From an uncultured Christensenellaceae bacterium (GTDB lineage: Bacteria > Bacillota > Clostridia > Christensenellales > MGBC116941), in NCBI GenBank assembly GCA_910585035.1, contig CAJUEF010000006.1, positions 13,239-53,708 of the forward strand: a stretch of 40,470 nucleotides of DNA, read 5' to 3'. The notes under the pieces were generated by a model. That model was not told the DNA's origin. It did no database searches and was given only the letters and a program-made list of their open reading frames with translations. Made by a program: the position numbers and the translations under genes. Below are positions 33,098-40,470 of this stretch, piece after piece (position 1 is the first letter of the stretch; every line of letters begins with the position of its first letter).

Positions 33098-34303
33098 TTA
33101 AATTCTGTGAGTTCCCGGGAGCATACAAACATGTCTTGTATCAAGCACAACCATGTCTTTTAGCCTGTCCATGTTTTCTTTAATATGGCTGTGAGCCACC
33201 ATAATAACTATTAAATCAATATCATTTAAAAATTTATCAAAATCTTGATACTGATTTTCCACCAAATCATCTTTAATAAAAGGGTCAAACACTTTCACGC
33301 CGTGAGCAAGATGTTTTTCCATAGATTCTATCATTTGAAGAGTAGGGCTTTCTCGAACGTCATCCACATCCTCTTTATAAGTAAGACCGTAAAATCCCAC
33401 TCTTGTAACATCTTTTAAATTGTGTTTCTTCATTACTTGGTATGTGCGTTTAAGCACAAATTCCGGCATTGAATCGTTAATCTTTCTTGCTGCAAGAATT
33501 ATATTTGCAAGTCCCGGGTAATCTCCAACCAAAAACCATGGGTCAACAGAAATGCAGTGACCGCCAACTCCGGGACCGGGAGAAAGAATATTCACCCTTG
33601 GATGTCTGTTTGCAATTTTAATTACCTCATAAACATCCATATCTGCGCTGCGGCATATTTTTGCCAGTTCATTCGCAAAAGCAATATTTATATCCCTAAA
33701 AGTGTTTTCCACCACCTTTGTCATCTCTGCCGTTCTAATATCCGTAAGAACAATTTCACCCTGGCAAAAGGTTTCATAAAGGGCTTTCACCCTTTCACCA
33801 ACTTCTTTATCGTCTGCGCCTACAGTTCTCGAATTATGCAAAAGCTCATAAATCATGTTTCCGGGAATAATCCGCTCCGGAGCGTGAACCAAATGCACCT
33901 TTTTCTCAGCAACTACAGGGCGGATAAACTTATCTATAGTACCTGGTGATATAGTAGATTCTATAATTATAACAGCGCCGTCCTCACATACTTCTAGTAC
34001 ACTTTCAACTGCTTTCACAACATATGAAGCATCCACCTTTTTGTTATGCTTTTCATAAGGCGTAGGAACGGCTATCACATAGTAATCAACCTTTGGGTAT
34101 ATATCTGTAAATTCAATTCCATTTTTAAGCGCTTTTGAAAACAGCTCCTCCAGCCCTTCTTCTTCAAAAGAAACTTTACCCGCATTAAGAGTTGCAAGCA
34201 GCTCTTTGTTATAGTCCACGCCAATAACGTCAACCCCTGCGCCCGCCATGGAAAGAGCAGTCGGCAAACCAATATAACCAAGCCCAACTACGCAAACTTT
34301 CAT
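33098..34303 (-). CDS. wecC: UDP-N-acetyl-D-mannosamine dehydrogenase (WecC)
   Basis: Oxidises UDP-ManNAc at C6 to UDP-ManNAcA with two NAD+. MKVCVVGLGYIGLPTAL is the NAD site, IAVPTPY and ESTISPGT are conserved, VHAPERIIPG is intact, EMTKVVENTFRDINIAFANE has the catalytic Lys, and GPGVGGHCISVDPWF carries the nucleophile Cys250; GGHCI.VDPWF is the WecC form. The C-terminal domain has GLTYKEDVDDVRESPT. Length 401 is normal. A GAGGTG site precedes the ATG. Specificity for ManNAc is supported by wecB next door; UDP-Glc or UDP-GlcNAc is less likely. Confidence 0.95.
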   Translation of the reverse strand: MKVCVVGLGYIGLPTALSMAGAGVDVIGVDYNKELLATLNAGKVSFEEEGLEELFSKALKNGIEFTDIYPKVDYYVIAVPTPYEKHNKKVDASYVVKAVESVLEVCEDGAVIIIESTISPGTIDKFIRPVVAEKKVHLVHAPERIIPGNMIYELLHNSRTVGADDKEVGERVKALYETFCQGEIVLTDIRTAEMTKVVENTFRDINIAFANELAKICRSADMDVYEVIKIANRHPRVNILSPGPGVGGHCISVDPWFLVGDYPGLANIILAARKINDSMPEFVLKRTYQVMKKHNLKDVTRVGFYGLTYKEDVDDVRESPTLQMIESMEKHLAHGVKVFDPFIKDDLVENQYQDFDKFLNDIDLIVIMVAHSHIKENMDRLKDMVVLDTRHVCMLPGTHRI

Positions 34304-34334
34304 AATTTATCACCTCAAAAAATAATCGTATATA

Positions 34335-35054
34335 TTATTTATCTGTATAAAACACCGCAAGATATAAAAATGACAACAGTTTTATTTGGCGCCCAATACG
34401 CCTTGGCTCTTTTATAAGCCTGTAAAGCCATTCCAGCCCCAGCTTTTGCATTCTCTTTGGTGCTCGCTTAATATTTCCTGAAATAACGTCGAAAGAGCCG
34501 CCAACTCCCTGAAATGCAAAAGGACACACTTTATCCATGTTGTCCCTAATCCAATATTCCTGTTTTGGCGAACCCATAGCAACAAAAAGAATTTCTGCAC
34601 CGGATTTATTTATAGCCTCTACAACTTTGTCATTATCCTGCTGGTATCCGTCTATATAGCCTACAATATTTATACCCTTGTATTTTTCCTCAAGTTTTTT
34701 TGCTGCCGCAGCTACAGTTTCAGGCTTTGAACCGTATAAAAAAACTTTAAGGTCGTTTTTAGCTGCCAGCTCACAAAGCATATTCATACTGTCAATACCT
34801 GTAATGCGTGATTCAATATGTCCGTTCCTTAGCTTAGAAGCATATACAACCCCAATGCCATCGGGTATTTGATAAGTAGCGCTGTTTAAAAGCTCCATAA
34901 GCTTTTTATCTTTTCTCGCCTTTAATATCTTTTCAGGATTTATGGCGACAATAAATATTTTGCGGCCGCCTACAACATCCCTAAGAACCAAAGCTTTAAG
35001 ACCGGTGTAATCCGTTATGCACACATCAACGCCCAATATATTTTCTTTATTCAA
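34335..35054 (-). CDS. WecG/TagA/CpsF family glycosyltransferase (GT26)
   Basis: Transfers ManNAc (TagA) or ManNAcA (WecG) from the UDP-sugar to undecaprenyl-PP-GlcNAc. The start is a TTG preceded by GGAGGAG. ATYQIPDGIGVVYASKLRNG, RITGIDSMNMLCELA, VFLYGSKPETV, IVGYIDGYQQ and ILFVAMGSPKQEYWI are signature blocks. The last 30 residues (EWLYRLIKEPRRIGRQIKLLSFLYLAVF) form the basic, hydrophobic tail that docks GT26 enzymes on the membrane. With wecB and wecC following in the same operon, ManNAcA is the likelier sugar. First gene of the operon. Confidence 0.92.
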   Translation of the reverse strand: MNKENILGVDVCITDYTGLKALVLRDVVGGRKIFIVAINPEKILKARKDKKLMELLNSATYQIPDGIGVVYASKLRNGHIESRITGIDSMNMLCELAAKNDLKVFLYGSKPETVAAAAKKLEEKYKGINIVGYIDGYQQDNDKVVEAINKSGAEILFVAMGSPKQEYWIRDNMDKVCPFAFQGVGGSFDVISGNIKRAPKRMQKLGLEWLYRLIKEPRRIGRQIKLLSFLYLAVFYTDK

Positions 35055-35111
35055 ATAACTCCTCCAAAAGCTACCGCTTTGACATTTAATTACATTTTAA
35101 TTAATTTTTAT

Positions 35112-35139
35112 TGTATACTTGTTTTATATCAGCTGTCAA
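35112..35139 (-). promoter_or_regulatory. Promoter of the Wec/Wzx/Wzy operon
   Basis: On the minus strand TTGACA (35134-35139) lies 16 nt from TATACA (35112-35117), or 18 nt from the overlapping TACAAT. It sits about 58 nt before the TTG start of the GT26 gene. Confidence 0.65.
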
Positions 35140-35264
35140 TTCCAAATTCCTTAAAAATATATTCTGTTGAATGTTTGTAGACGAATTTTACATATATACC
35201 TTTACATTAATTTGTGTTACAATGGTTAAAAATTATTCGCATTTATTTTTGGAGGAAAAATGCT

Positions 35265-35771
35265 ATGGAAAATATTTATCTTATCGGCATGCCTGGCTGT
35301 GGAAAAAGCAGCCTGGGAAAAGAGGTTGCCAAACGCCTTAATATGGAATTTATAGATACGGATGAAGCAACTATATTAAATGCAGGAGTTAAAAGCATGA
35401 ATGAACTCTTTACAACTCATGGCGTTGCCAAGTTCCGTCAAATGGAAAGACAGGTTATAAAAGATATTTCTGCAAAAACCAACTACATTGTATCCACCGG
35501 CGGCGGAGCAATTTTAGACAGTGAAAACTGCAGCGTCATGATAAATACCGGCCGTGTGGTGTTTGTAGACGTTAATTTAACTACTTTGAGAAAACGCATA
35601 GACGTTAACGACAGACCTCTTGTAAAAGATATTGACCAGGCCCTTGAAAACCTATACTTTCACCGCATTGATAAATACCGCACAAGCGCCACAGATACCT
35701 TTGATAATAACGGTGGCCTTGATGAAAGTACAGATGCTTTTATAAACATGGTTCAGTCCTGGCACAAATAA
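35265..35771 (+). CDS. aroK: Shikimate kinase
   Basis: Phosphorylates shikimate at O3 in chorismate synthesis. MENIYLIGMPGCGKSSLGKEVA holds the Walker A loop, FIDTDE has the Mg/shikimate Asp, KFRQMERQVIKD the substrate Arg and Glu, and VSTGGGAI the shikimate-binding GGG; ...DRPL is the lid motif. The start is the in-frame ATG 9 nt after GGAGG; an earlier ATG at 35260 is out of frame and the frame upstream to 35214 has no ribosome site. The 168-residue length is normal. Its stop codon overlaps the next start (TAATG). No other aro gene is nearby. Confidence 0.93.
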   Translation: MENIYLIGMPGCGKSSLGKEVAKRLNMEFIDTDEATILNAGVKSMNELFTTHGVAKFRQMERQVIKDISAKTNYIVSTGGGAILDSENCSVMINTGRVVFVDVNLTTLRKRIDVNDRPLVKDIDQALENLYFHRIDKYRTSATDTFDNNGGLDESTDAFINMVQSWHK

Positions 35772-36073
35772 TGGAAAATTTATTTGACAGCAGGCAGGCT
35801 TCCCTAAAAGAAGAAATATATAATGAGCTTTTGCACTTTAAAAATATACGCTTTGAAAAAATTATTTCGATGGGACAAAAAAGTAAAAGCTGGTACGACC
35901 AGGAAGAAGCAGAATGGGTATGCGTTATTAGCGGAAACGCCTGCCTTTTATATGAAGATGGCAACGAAATTCATCTTAATGCCGGGGATTGGACTTTTAT
36001 TCCGCCTCACAAAAAACATAAAGTCATTGACACCAGCCGTCCTTGTATATGGCTATGCGCATTTATCGGCTGA
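35771..36073 (+). CDS. Small cupin-domain protein
   Basis: A 100-residue single-domain cupin. EEAEWVCVISGNACLLYEDGNEIHLNAGDWTFIPPHKKHKVIDT gives the two cupin motifs. In the first, the usual HxH metal ligands are missing (SWYDQEEAEW), while the second keeps His in PPHKKHKV, so metal binding may be weak or use other residues. Translationally coupled to aroK through a TAATG overlap. It could be a sugar or small-molecule sensor or isomerase; function is unknown. Confidence 0.8.
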   Translation: MENLFDSRQASLKEEIYNELLHFKNIRFEKIISMGQKSKSWYDQEEAEWVCVISGNACLLYEDGNEIHLNAGDWTFIPPHKKHKVIDTSRPCIWLCAFIG

Positions 36074-36112
36074 AAAGCTGCACTGCATAGCCCTTTTAAA
36101 TGTTGCATATAC

Positions 36113-36141
36113 TTGATAATACAGGCAAATTTTGATATACT
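36113..36141 (+). promoter_or_regulatory. Promoter of the DtxR-family regulator gene
   Basis: TTGATA (36113-36118), a 17-nt spacer and TATACT (36136-36141), ending 16 nt before the start codon. The transcript would have a very short leader. Confidence 0.7.
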
Positions 36142-36157
36142 TTTTGCAGGTGATTAC

Positions 36158-36538
36158 ATGGAGTTAAAGGAGTCCGGCGAGGATTATTTAGAGGCAGTTT
36201 TAGAGCTTGAGCGCAAAAACGGTGTTGTTCGCAGCGTGGACGTTGCCGCTTATCTTGGCGTTAGTAAACCAAGTGTTTCCAAAGCAATGGGACATTTGAA
36301 GGAAGCCGGATTTATCAACCAGAAAACTTACGGGGACATTATGCTGACGGATAAGGGAAGACAACGTGCCGGTGAAGTTCTTAAGCGGCACAGGCTTCTT
36401 TGTGCCTTTTTTCAAGATGTTCTTGGCATTTCAAGAGAAACAGCCCAAAAGGATGCTTGCCGAGCAGAACATGTACTAAGTCAGGAAACCATGGAAAAGA
36501 TACTCTGTTATATGGAATCAAATAAATATACTTATTAA
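36158..36538 (+). CDS. DtxR/MntR-family metal-dependent repressor
   Basis: A 126-residue regulator: winged helix (DYLEAVLELERKNGVVRSVDVAAYLGVSKPSVSKAMGHLKEAGFI) plus a dimerisation/metal domain, without the SH3 domain of DtxR. The start is the ATG at 36158 with an AGGTGA site. Metal ligands read Asp9, Glu12, the His of KRHRLL and DACRAEHVLS. The first two match MntR, whereas the Cys in CRAEH matches the Cys102 position of DtxR/IdeR where B. subtilis MntR has Glu. Manganese or iron could therefore be sensed. No feoAB, mntH or mntABC gene is adjacent. Confidence 0.88.
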   Translation: MELKESGEDYLEAVLELERKNGVVRSVDVAAYLGVSKPSVSKAMGHLKEAGFINQKTYGDIMLTDKGRQRAGEVLKRHRLLCAFFQDVLGISRETAQKDACRAEHVLSQETMEKILCYMESNKYTY

Positions 36539-36571
36539 ATTTTAAAGTTTCATTTTAAGGCAGGGCGTTTA

Positions 36572-37555
36572 ATGAATAAAAAAGCTAAATTAGCAATGAA
36601 TATAGCTGTAGTGATTTTATTTGTATATCTATATACAAAGCTTGACTACCAGGAAATATTAATCAATTTAAAGGCAGTTCCCGTAACCGTTTTGGTTGCG
36701 CTTTTTGCGCTTCAAATAGTGGATATGCTGCTTGTTAATTACCAAAACCAACGACTTTCAAAGCGTCTTGGCTATCCTATGTCCTTTTATAAAATGAATT
36801 TCATTACTTCTATAGGTCATGTGTTTGACGCTATAACCCCCGGTGGCGGAGTTGGCGGAGAAGCTGTTAAAATCATGATGCTTAAAAAACATGCCGACGT
36901 GCCTATCAGCACCGGCACGGCAGTTGTTCTTTCCCAAAAAACCATAAGCGGATGCGCACTTTTAGTCTTTTGTATTTGTGCCTTTTTTTATGTTACTTTA
37001 ACATCATCTCTTGGCATGCCACTCTCCCTTAAAATAGCTATTTATGTTGGACTGATTTCTTTGCTTTTTTTAATGATATATGTGTTTTACCATCCTCGAA
37101 AATTTATAAACAAATGTGAAAAAATAAAGCGTGAGAAAGTCAGGGCTCCAATTATTAACTTTCTTGAAGGAATAGAACAGATAGGCGCAGATAAAAACGA
37201 ATGTATGAAACAGATTTTCATTTCTTTTTTTATCTGGTTTATTTATCCTTTTAAGCTTTATTTGCTTTTGTTTGTAACTAATGTGCAAATTAATTTTCTT
37301 TCCATATATGCTATTATATTTTTATCTTATGGTACTGCCATGATACCTATTTTCCCCGGTGGAATGCTGGGCTTTGAAGTGTCTATGACATCGCTGCTGA
37401 CTATTTATGGCGTCGCTGCCGATAAGGGGCTGTTTATTACCACCCTTTTTAGAATAGTTACTTTTTGGTTTGTCATAGCTGTATCCCTTTTATATATGGG
37501 AGCTTATAAGCTTGGAACTGTTTTCTTTCAGCCAAGCCACCGTAATTTAAAATAA
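36572..37555 (+). CDS. YbhN/UPF0104-type flippase-domain membrane protein
   Basis: A 327-residue protein with about eight hydrophobic segments, matching the lysylphosphatidylglycerol synthase transmembrane (flippase-like) family. Cues are the central TPGGGVGGEAVKIMMLKKH, FLSYGTAMIPIFPGGMLGFEVSMTSLLTIYG and the C-terminal FRIVTFWFVIAVSLLYMGAYKLG. The MprF synthase domain is missing, so it is the stand-alone transporter-like form, possibly moving a lipid across the membrane. It follows the regulator by 33 nt and may be read from the same promoter. Confidence 0.88.
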   Translation: MNKKAKLAMNIAVVILFVYLYTKLDYQEILINLKAVPVTVLVALFALQIVDMLLVNYQNQRLSKRLGYPMSFYKMNFITSIGHVFDAITPGGGVGGEAVKIMMLKKHADVPISTGTAVVLSQKTISGCALLVFCICAFFYVTLTSSLGMPLSLKIAIYVGLISLLFLMIYVFYHPRKFINKCEKIKREKVRAPIINFLEGIEQIGADKNECMKQIFISFFIWFIYPFKLYLLLFVTNVQINFLSIYAIIFLSYGTAMIPIFPGGMLGFEVSMTSLLTIYGVAADKGLFITTLFRIVTFWFVIAVSLLYMGAYKLGTVFFQPSHRNLK

Positions 37556-37631
37556 TTTTCCATGTATCAATGCCCAATTAATATTTTTACACTGGAAATT
37601 TTACATACAATATCTCTATGAGAGGAATACT

Positions 37632-39074
37632 ATGGGTAAAAAAAAATCTTCTAAACATAAAAAGTATTCCGGAAATAAAAAATCCGTAAATACATTATCC
37701 AAAAGCCGCAATGATGATAATAAAAAACACACCCAAAAAAAAGATAGGTTTTTTAAAATCTATTCTTTTTTACTTATAATGATATTTTTAGTTTTACCTT
37801 TTATTGTCAGCTTATTTGATAATCCCAATGAATTTACAGGCGAAAATATAACTGCTGAGACCTTCGTAAATTACGATGATTTTATAATTAATGCTGCGGA
37901 TAGCTTTATAAAAACTGTAAATGAGCTTACCACTCATGAAAGCTATATTACCGGTAATGACAACAATCACTTGTTTTTAAATACCGGCGATGGAGTTAAT
38001 GAACAGGAGTATATTGATATGTATTGTGAGTTTACAAGTAAACTCCAAGAATATTGTAATAGCAGAAATATTGATTTTCTATATCAGCTCGACCCGGGCA
38101 AATCCATTGTATATAGCGAATACTACGACTATGATGATATTGACAGGGAAAAGCGCAACCAATACATAATTAATACTATGAAAGATAACGGTGTTAACTG
38201 TTTATACACTTTATCTTCTCTTTTACGCGCAAAAAATGAACGTGCCGTTTACAACACTAAATATGATGCCGGTCACTGGAATGATAATGGAGCATATGCT
38301 GCCATTTCTTCAAGTATAGAAAACTTTTTGAAAGACAATGAAAATATTCTCCCGCCCTCATTATCAAATTATAATATCTATGAAACTGTTTACACCGCAG
38401 TTCCCCATTCCCGCGTTCCTATAATCGAAACAGGACAGTTTTATGCTTTAGAAAATAAACTTACTTCTATACCAATTAATAAATACGATAGTGAAGTAAA
38501 AGTAATCGGACATGACGCTTACACTCACCACATCAATACTAAACAGCCTTTAGCGCCAAAACTACTTATTTTTGGTGGAAGTTATATTGAAGGCAAAGAG
38601 AAATTTTATTCTCCTTCCTTTAGCGAAGTTATTTACATAAAAAGTTATTTTAACATAATTAATTATGAATATTATATAAATTTATTTCAGCCTGACGCAG
38701 TAATCTTTGAATCTGCAGATTATGTAATGAACAATAACTTTATCCCTTATGATGACATGAAAAACACTGTAAATACTGCGCCTTATTCGCTATTTTCAGA
38801 TTATTCTGAAACACTTTTTGCACTTCCCACAAATTTGAATATAAATACAGATAGTGACATAGCTACAGTTTCCATGAAAACCCTTGCAAGAAATCCTTCC
38901 CATGCCTACTTAATAGCTGGAGACACTGTTTACAACTGTAGTGTATATGTTAATATGTTCATTACAAATATTTCAACAAACGTCATTTTGGATGACATAA
39001 AAAACAAACCTTTACATATAGTCCTGATTTCTGAAGACGAACAGATAAAACAGACTATAAGGATGAAAACATGA
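37632..39074 (+). CDS. Membrane-anchored AlgX/AlgJ-like SGNH-fold protein
   Basis: A 480-residue protein: a very basic N-terminus (1-40, many Lys), one membrane anchor (about 42-62) and an outer domain. DAGHWNDNGAYAA (Asp212, His215) corresponds to the DxHHWxxxGAY signature of AlgX/AlgJ and DHHW proteins, and LLIFGGSYIEG (Ser317) to the GDS block with Gly in place of Asp. Such proteins O-acetylate glycans outside the membrane, usually with an MBOAT partner that feeds acetyl groups; none is in the window. A GAGGA site precedes the ATG. Its stop overlaps the next gene by 4 nt. The substituted catalytic blocks make activity uncertain. Confidence 0.7.
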   Translation: MGKKKSSKHKKYSGNKKSVNTLSKSRNDDNKKHTQKKDRFFKIYSFLLIMIFLVLPFIVSLFDNPNEFTGENITAETFVNYDDFIINAADSFIKTVNELTTHESYITGNDNNHLFLNTGDGVNEQEYIDMYCEFTSKLQEYCNSRNIDFLYQLDPGKSIVYSEYYDYDDIDREKRNQYIINTMKDNGVNCLYTLSSLLRAKNERAVYNTKYDAGHWNDNGAYAAISSSIENFLKDNENILPPSLSNYNIYETVYTAVPHSRVPIIETGQFYALENKLTSIPINKYDSEVKVIGHDAYTHHINTKQPLAPKLLIFGGSYIEGKEKFYSPSFSEVIYIKSYFNIINYEYYINLFQPDAVIFESADYVMNNNFIPYDDMKNTVNTAPYSLFSDYSETLFALPTNLNINTDSDIATVSMKTLARNPSHAYLIAGDTVYNCSVYVNMFITNISTNVILDDIKNKPLHIVLISEDEQIKQTIRMKT

Positions 39075-39943
39075 TAAAAGAACTTAAGTGTAAAAGCGCT
39101 TTAAACAAAGTCAATGGACCATATCCATTTAATTATGATTTAAATATATACAGAGGCTGTACTCATGGCTGTAAATATTGCTACGCTCTTTATTCTCATA
39201 AGTATATTGATGCAGGAGACTTTTATTCCAATCTTTATTATAAGGGAAATATAATTCCCATTTTAGATAAAGAACTGTCTTTACTCCCCAGAGACAAAAT
39301 AGTTAACATTGGTGGTATATGTGATTCATACCAGCCTGCGGAAAAGCACTTTAAGCTTATGAGGGAGGTATTGGAGTTATTTATAAAATACCGTATACCT
39401 GCAATAATATCCACCAAATCAGACCTGATTTTAAGAGATATAGATTTGATTGACAGGCTTTCCAGCGTTGCTTACATAAGCATTGCCGCATCTGTAATTA
39501 CTATGGATAACTCTCTTGTTAAGTTAATAGAGCCCGGTGCAATGGCTCCTGAAAAACGAATTGTCATGCTTAAAGAAATCAAAAACAAAACTTCAGCAGG
39601 TACGGGAATCCATTGCATGCCAATACTGCCTTTCATTACAGATGATGAAAAAAATCTTCGCAGAGTATTTGCTTGTGCCAAAGACGCTGAAATAAATTAC
39701 TTGCTAACAAGCGGCCTTAGTTTACGTGGTGAAACGGGTACCAGGTATTCTGCTTTTGTTAAAGATAAATTCCCTGAAATTTATCCTGAGTTTATAAAAC
39801 TACAAAACAAGGCTTTAAAAAAAGAATATAAAGTAAAACTATCTCTACTTTTAAAGCAGCTTTATGCTGAATACGGTCTTTCCCCCGACTACCAAAAATA
39901 TATTGACGCCAAACTTCAAAAGCAATTAACAATGAAGTTTTAA
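39071..39943 (+). CDS. Radical SAM protein, SPL/Rv2578c-like
   Basis: A 290-residue enzyme with the SAM-binding cluster motif CTHGCKYCYALYSH (Cys30, Cys34, Cys37) preceded by NIYRGC, the arrangement in the spore-photoproduct-lyase-related Rv2578c family. VNIGGICDSYQPAEKHFKLMREVLELF and IISTKSDLILRDIDLIDRL are common family blocks. The true lyase has an additional conserved Cys near its C-terminus that I do not see, so DNA repair is not supported. Function of the family is unknown. Translationally coupled to the AlgX-like gene (ATGA overlap), which is an odd pairing. Confidence 0.85.
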   Translation: MIKELKCKSALNKVNGPYPFNYDLNIYRGCTHGCKYCYALYSHKYIDAGDFYSNLYYKGNIIPILDKELSLLPRDKIVNIGGICDSYQPAEKHFKLMREVLELFIKYRIPAIISTKSDLILRDIDLIDRLSSVAYISIAASVITMDNSLVKLIEPGAMAPEKRIVMLKEIKNKTSAGTGIHCMPILPFITDDEKNLRRVFACAKDAEINYLLTSGLSLRGETGTRYSAFVKDKFPEIYPEFIKLQNKALKKEYKVKLSLLLKQLYAEYGLSPDYQKYIDAKLQKQLTMKF

Positions 39944-39964
39944 ATCTTTTATAATATATTTTAT

Positions 39965-39994
39965 TTACTTTTTCTTTTAAAAAAGAAAAAGTAA
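39965..39994. repeat. Palindromic intergenic repeat, copy 4
   Basis: A perfect 14-bp inverted repeat with arm TTACTTTTTCTTTT and a 2-nt loop. The arm is identical to copy 2 at 14832-14863, 25 kb away. Confidence 0.8.
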
Positions 39995-40062
39995 CAAAAA
40001 GAAAACTTTATATTTAACAAAATATTTTATATTACAATTAAGATTATTTTACAATATTTTCC

Positions 40063-40092
40063 CTACTTCTCTTTTAGAAAAAAGAGAAGTAG
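40063..40092. repeat. Palindromic intergenic repeat, copy 5
   Basis: A perfect 13-bp inverted repeat, arm CTACTTCTCTTTT, loop AGAA. It has the same pyrimidine-arm/purine-arm design as the other copies but a different core, and directly precedes the tandem array. Confidence 0.75.
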
Positions 40093-40097
40093 CAAGA

Positions 40098-40470
40098 GAA
40101 AATCTTATGTATTAATTTTTAAATTATTCTTTACATTTAAATGTTTTTAGCTTATTTTTATTTCCTAGCATCTTCTACGGCAATTAAGTTTCTTTGCTTT
40201 TCCTTTCTTTTCTTAAAGAAAGCTAAAAAAGAAAAATATTAAGTGAAAACCTTACATATTAATTCTCACATCATTTTTTACATTTAGATATTTTAACTTA
40301 TTTTATTCCCTAACATCTTCTATGGCAATTAAGTTTCTTTGGCTTTACCTTTCTTTTCTTAAAGAAAGCTAAAAAAGAAAAATATCAAGAGAAAATCTTA
40401 TGTATTAATTTTTACATTATTCTTTACATTTAAATGTTTTTAGCTTATTTTTATTTCCTAGCATCTTCTA
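40098..40470. repeat. Tandem repeat array, about 146-bp monomers, 2.5 copies to the window edge
   Basis: Monomers begin at 40098, 40245 and 40391. The third (80 nt seen) matches the first at 79 of 80 positions, while the second differs at many positions in the same stretch, so the true unit is probably a 293-bp dimer. Each full monomer contains CAATTAAGTTTCTTTG and a CTTTCTTTTCTTAAAGAAAG hairpin, the reverse complement of the block at 14644-14689. The gap 39944-40470 holds no gene that I can support. Confidence 0.85.

Noticed and set aside
35140..35264. A sigma-A promoter for aroK in the divergent region
   Set aside because: A TACAAT box occurs upstream of aroK but no acceptable -35 lies 16-18 nt away, so I do not call it.
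35823..36116. A 97-codon frame overlapping the cupin gene
   Set aside because: It is a shifted frame of the cupin gene; the cupin frame has translational coupling and recognisable motifs.
39071..39943. Spore photoproduct lyase
   Set aside because: The radical SAM motif and family blocks fit, but the extra conserved C-terminal Cys of the lyase was not seen, and the context does not suggest DNA repair.
40098..40470. Repeats at the right edge as a CRISPR array
   Set aside because: The period is about 146 bp, the repeat fills the whole unit with no unique spacers, and no cas gene is present.

Overview
This window looks like chromosomal DNA of a low-GC, anaerobic Clostridia-type bacterium (Bacillota). 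The support is an AT-rich sequence, strong AGGAGG-type ribosome binding sites, several TTG starts, a multidomain [FeFe] hydrogenase, a DUF1540 protein, a Noc/ParB-like protein and TagA/WecB/WecC homologues. No rRNA, tRNA, CRISPR array, integrase, transposase or phage gene was recognised. The assignment is inferred from gene content only.

Layout. (1) Bases 1-30 hold the first ten codons of a minus-strand gene that runs off the window. (2) 163-12468, minus strand: a tightly packed nine-gene glycan operon behind a consensus promoter. It encodes two ArnE/F-like 4-TM flippase subunits, an acyltransferase/ATP-grasp fusion, an RraA-type aldolase, a polyprenyl-phosphate glycosyltransferase (GT2), a GT-C-like membrane protein, RmlA, RmlB, and a very large GT-C-like protein carrying duplicated GLUG-type beta-helix repeats. 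(3) 12834-14516, plus: CoA-disulfide reductase with a C-terminal rhodanese domain. (4) 14944-20340, plus: a five-gene nucleotide-sugar locus (NeuD-like acyltransferase, NeuC-type epimerase, NDP-sugar dehydrogenase, extended SDR, LegC/ArnB-type aminotransferase) behind a roughly 300-nt leader with hairpin repeats. (5) 20437-26400: a classical SDR, a secreted NHL-type propeller, YchF, Noc/ParB, a DUF1540 protein and an XRE regulator. (6) 26581-28320, minus: a [FeFe] hydrogenase with a consensus promoter and a Rex-like operator. (7) 28542-35054, minus: a Wzx/Wzy locus with WecB, WecC and a WecG/TagA transferase. (8) 35265-36538: shikimate kinase, cupin, DtxR-type regulator. (9) 36572-39943: YbhN-like membrane protein, AlgX-like SGNH protein and a radical SAM enzyme. 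(10) 39944-40470: non-coding, with palindromes and a tandem repeat array that runs off the window.

How the genes may work together. Locus 7 has the parts of a Wzx/Wzy-dependent polymer that contains ManNAc(A). Locus 2 resembles the membrane half of the Gram-negative Arn pathway: an ArnC-like synthase loads a sugar on undecaprenyl phosphate, a paired ArnE/F-like flippase moves it out, and GT-C enzymes transfer it. Locus 4 resembles the cytosolic half of an Arn- or legionaminate-like pathway: dehydrogenase, UXS/dehydratase-like SDR, 4-aminotransferase, N-acyltransferase. Whether 2 and 4 form one decoration pathway is my main hypothesis and is not shown by sequence alone.

The most unusual items are the GLUG/GT-C fusion, the acyltransferase/ATP-grasp fusion next to an RraA-type aldolase, a large extracytoplasmic insert in the Wzy-like protein, and a dispersed palindromic repeat family with a 293-bp higher-order tandem array at the right edge.
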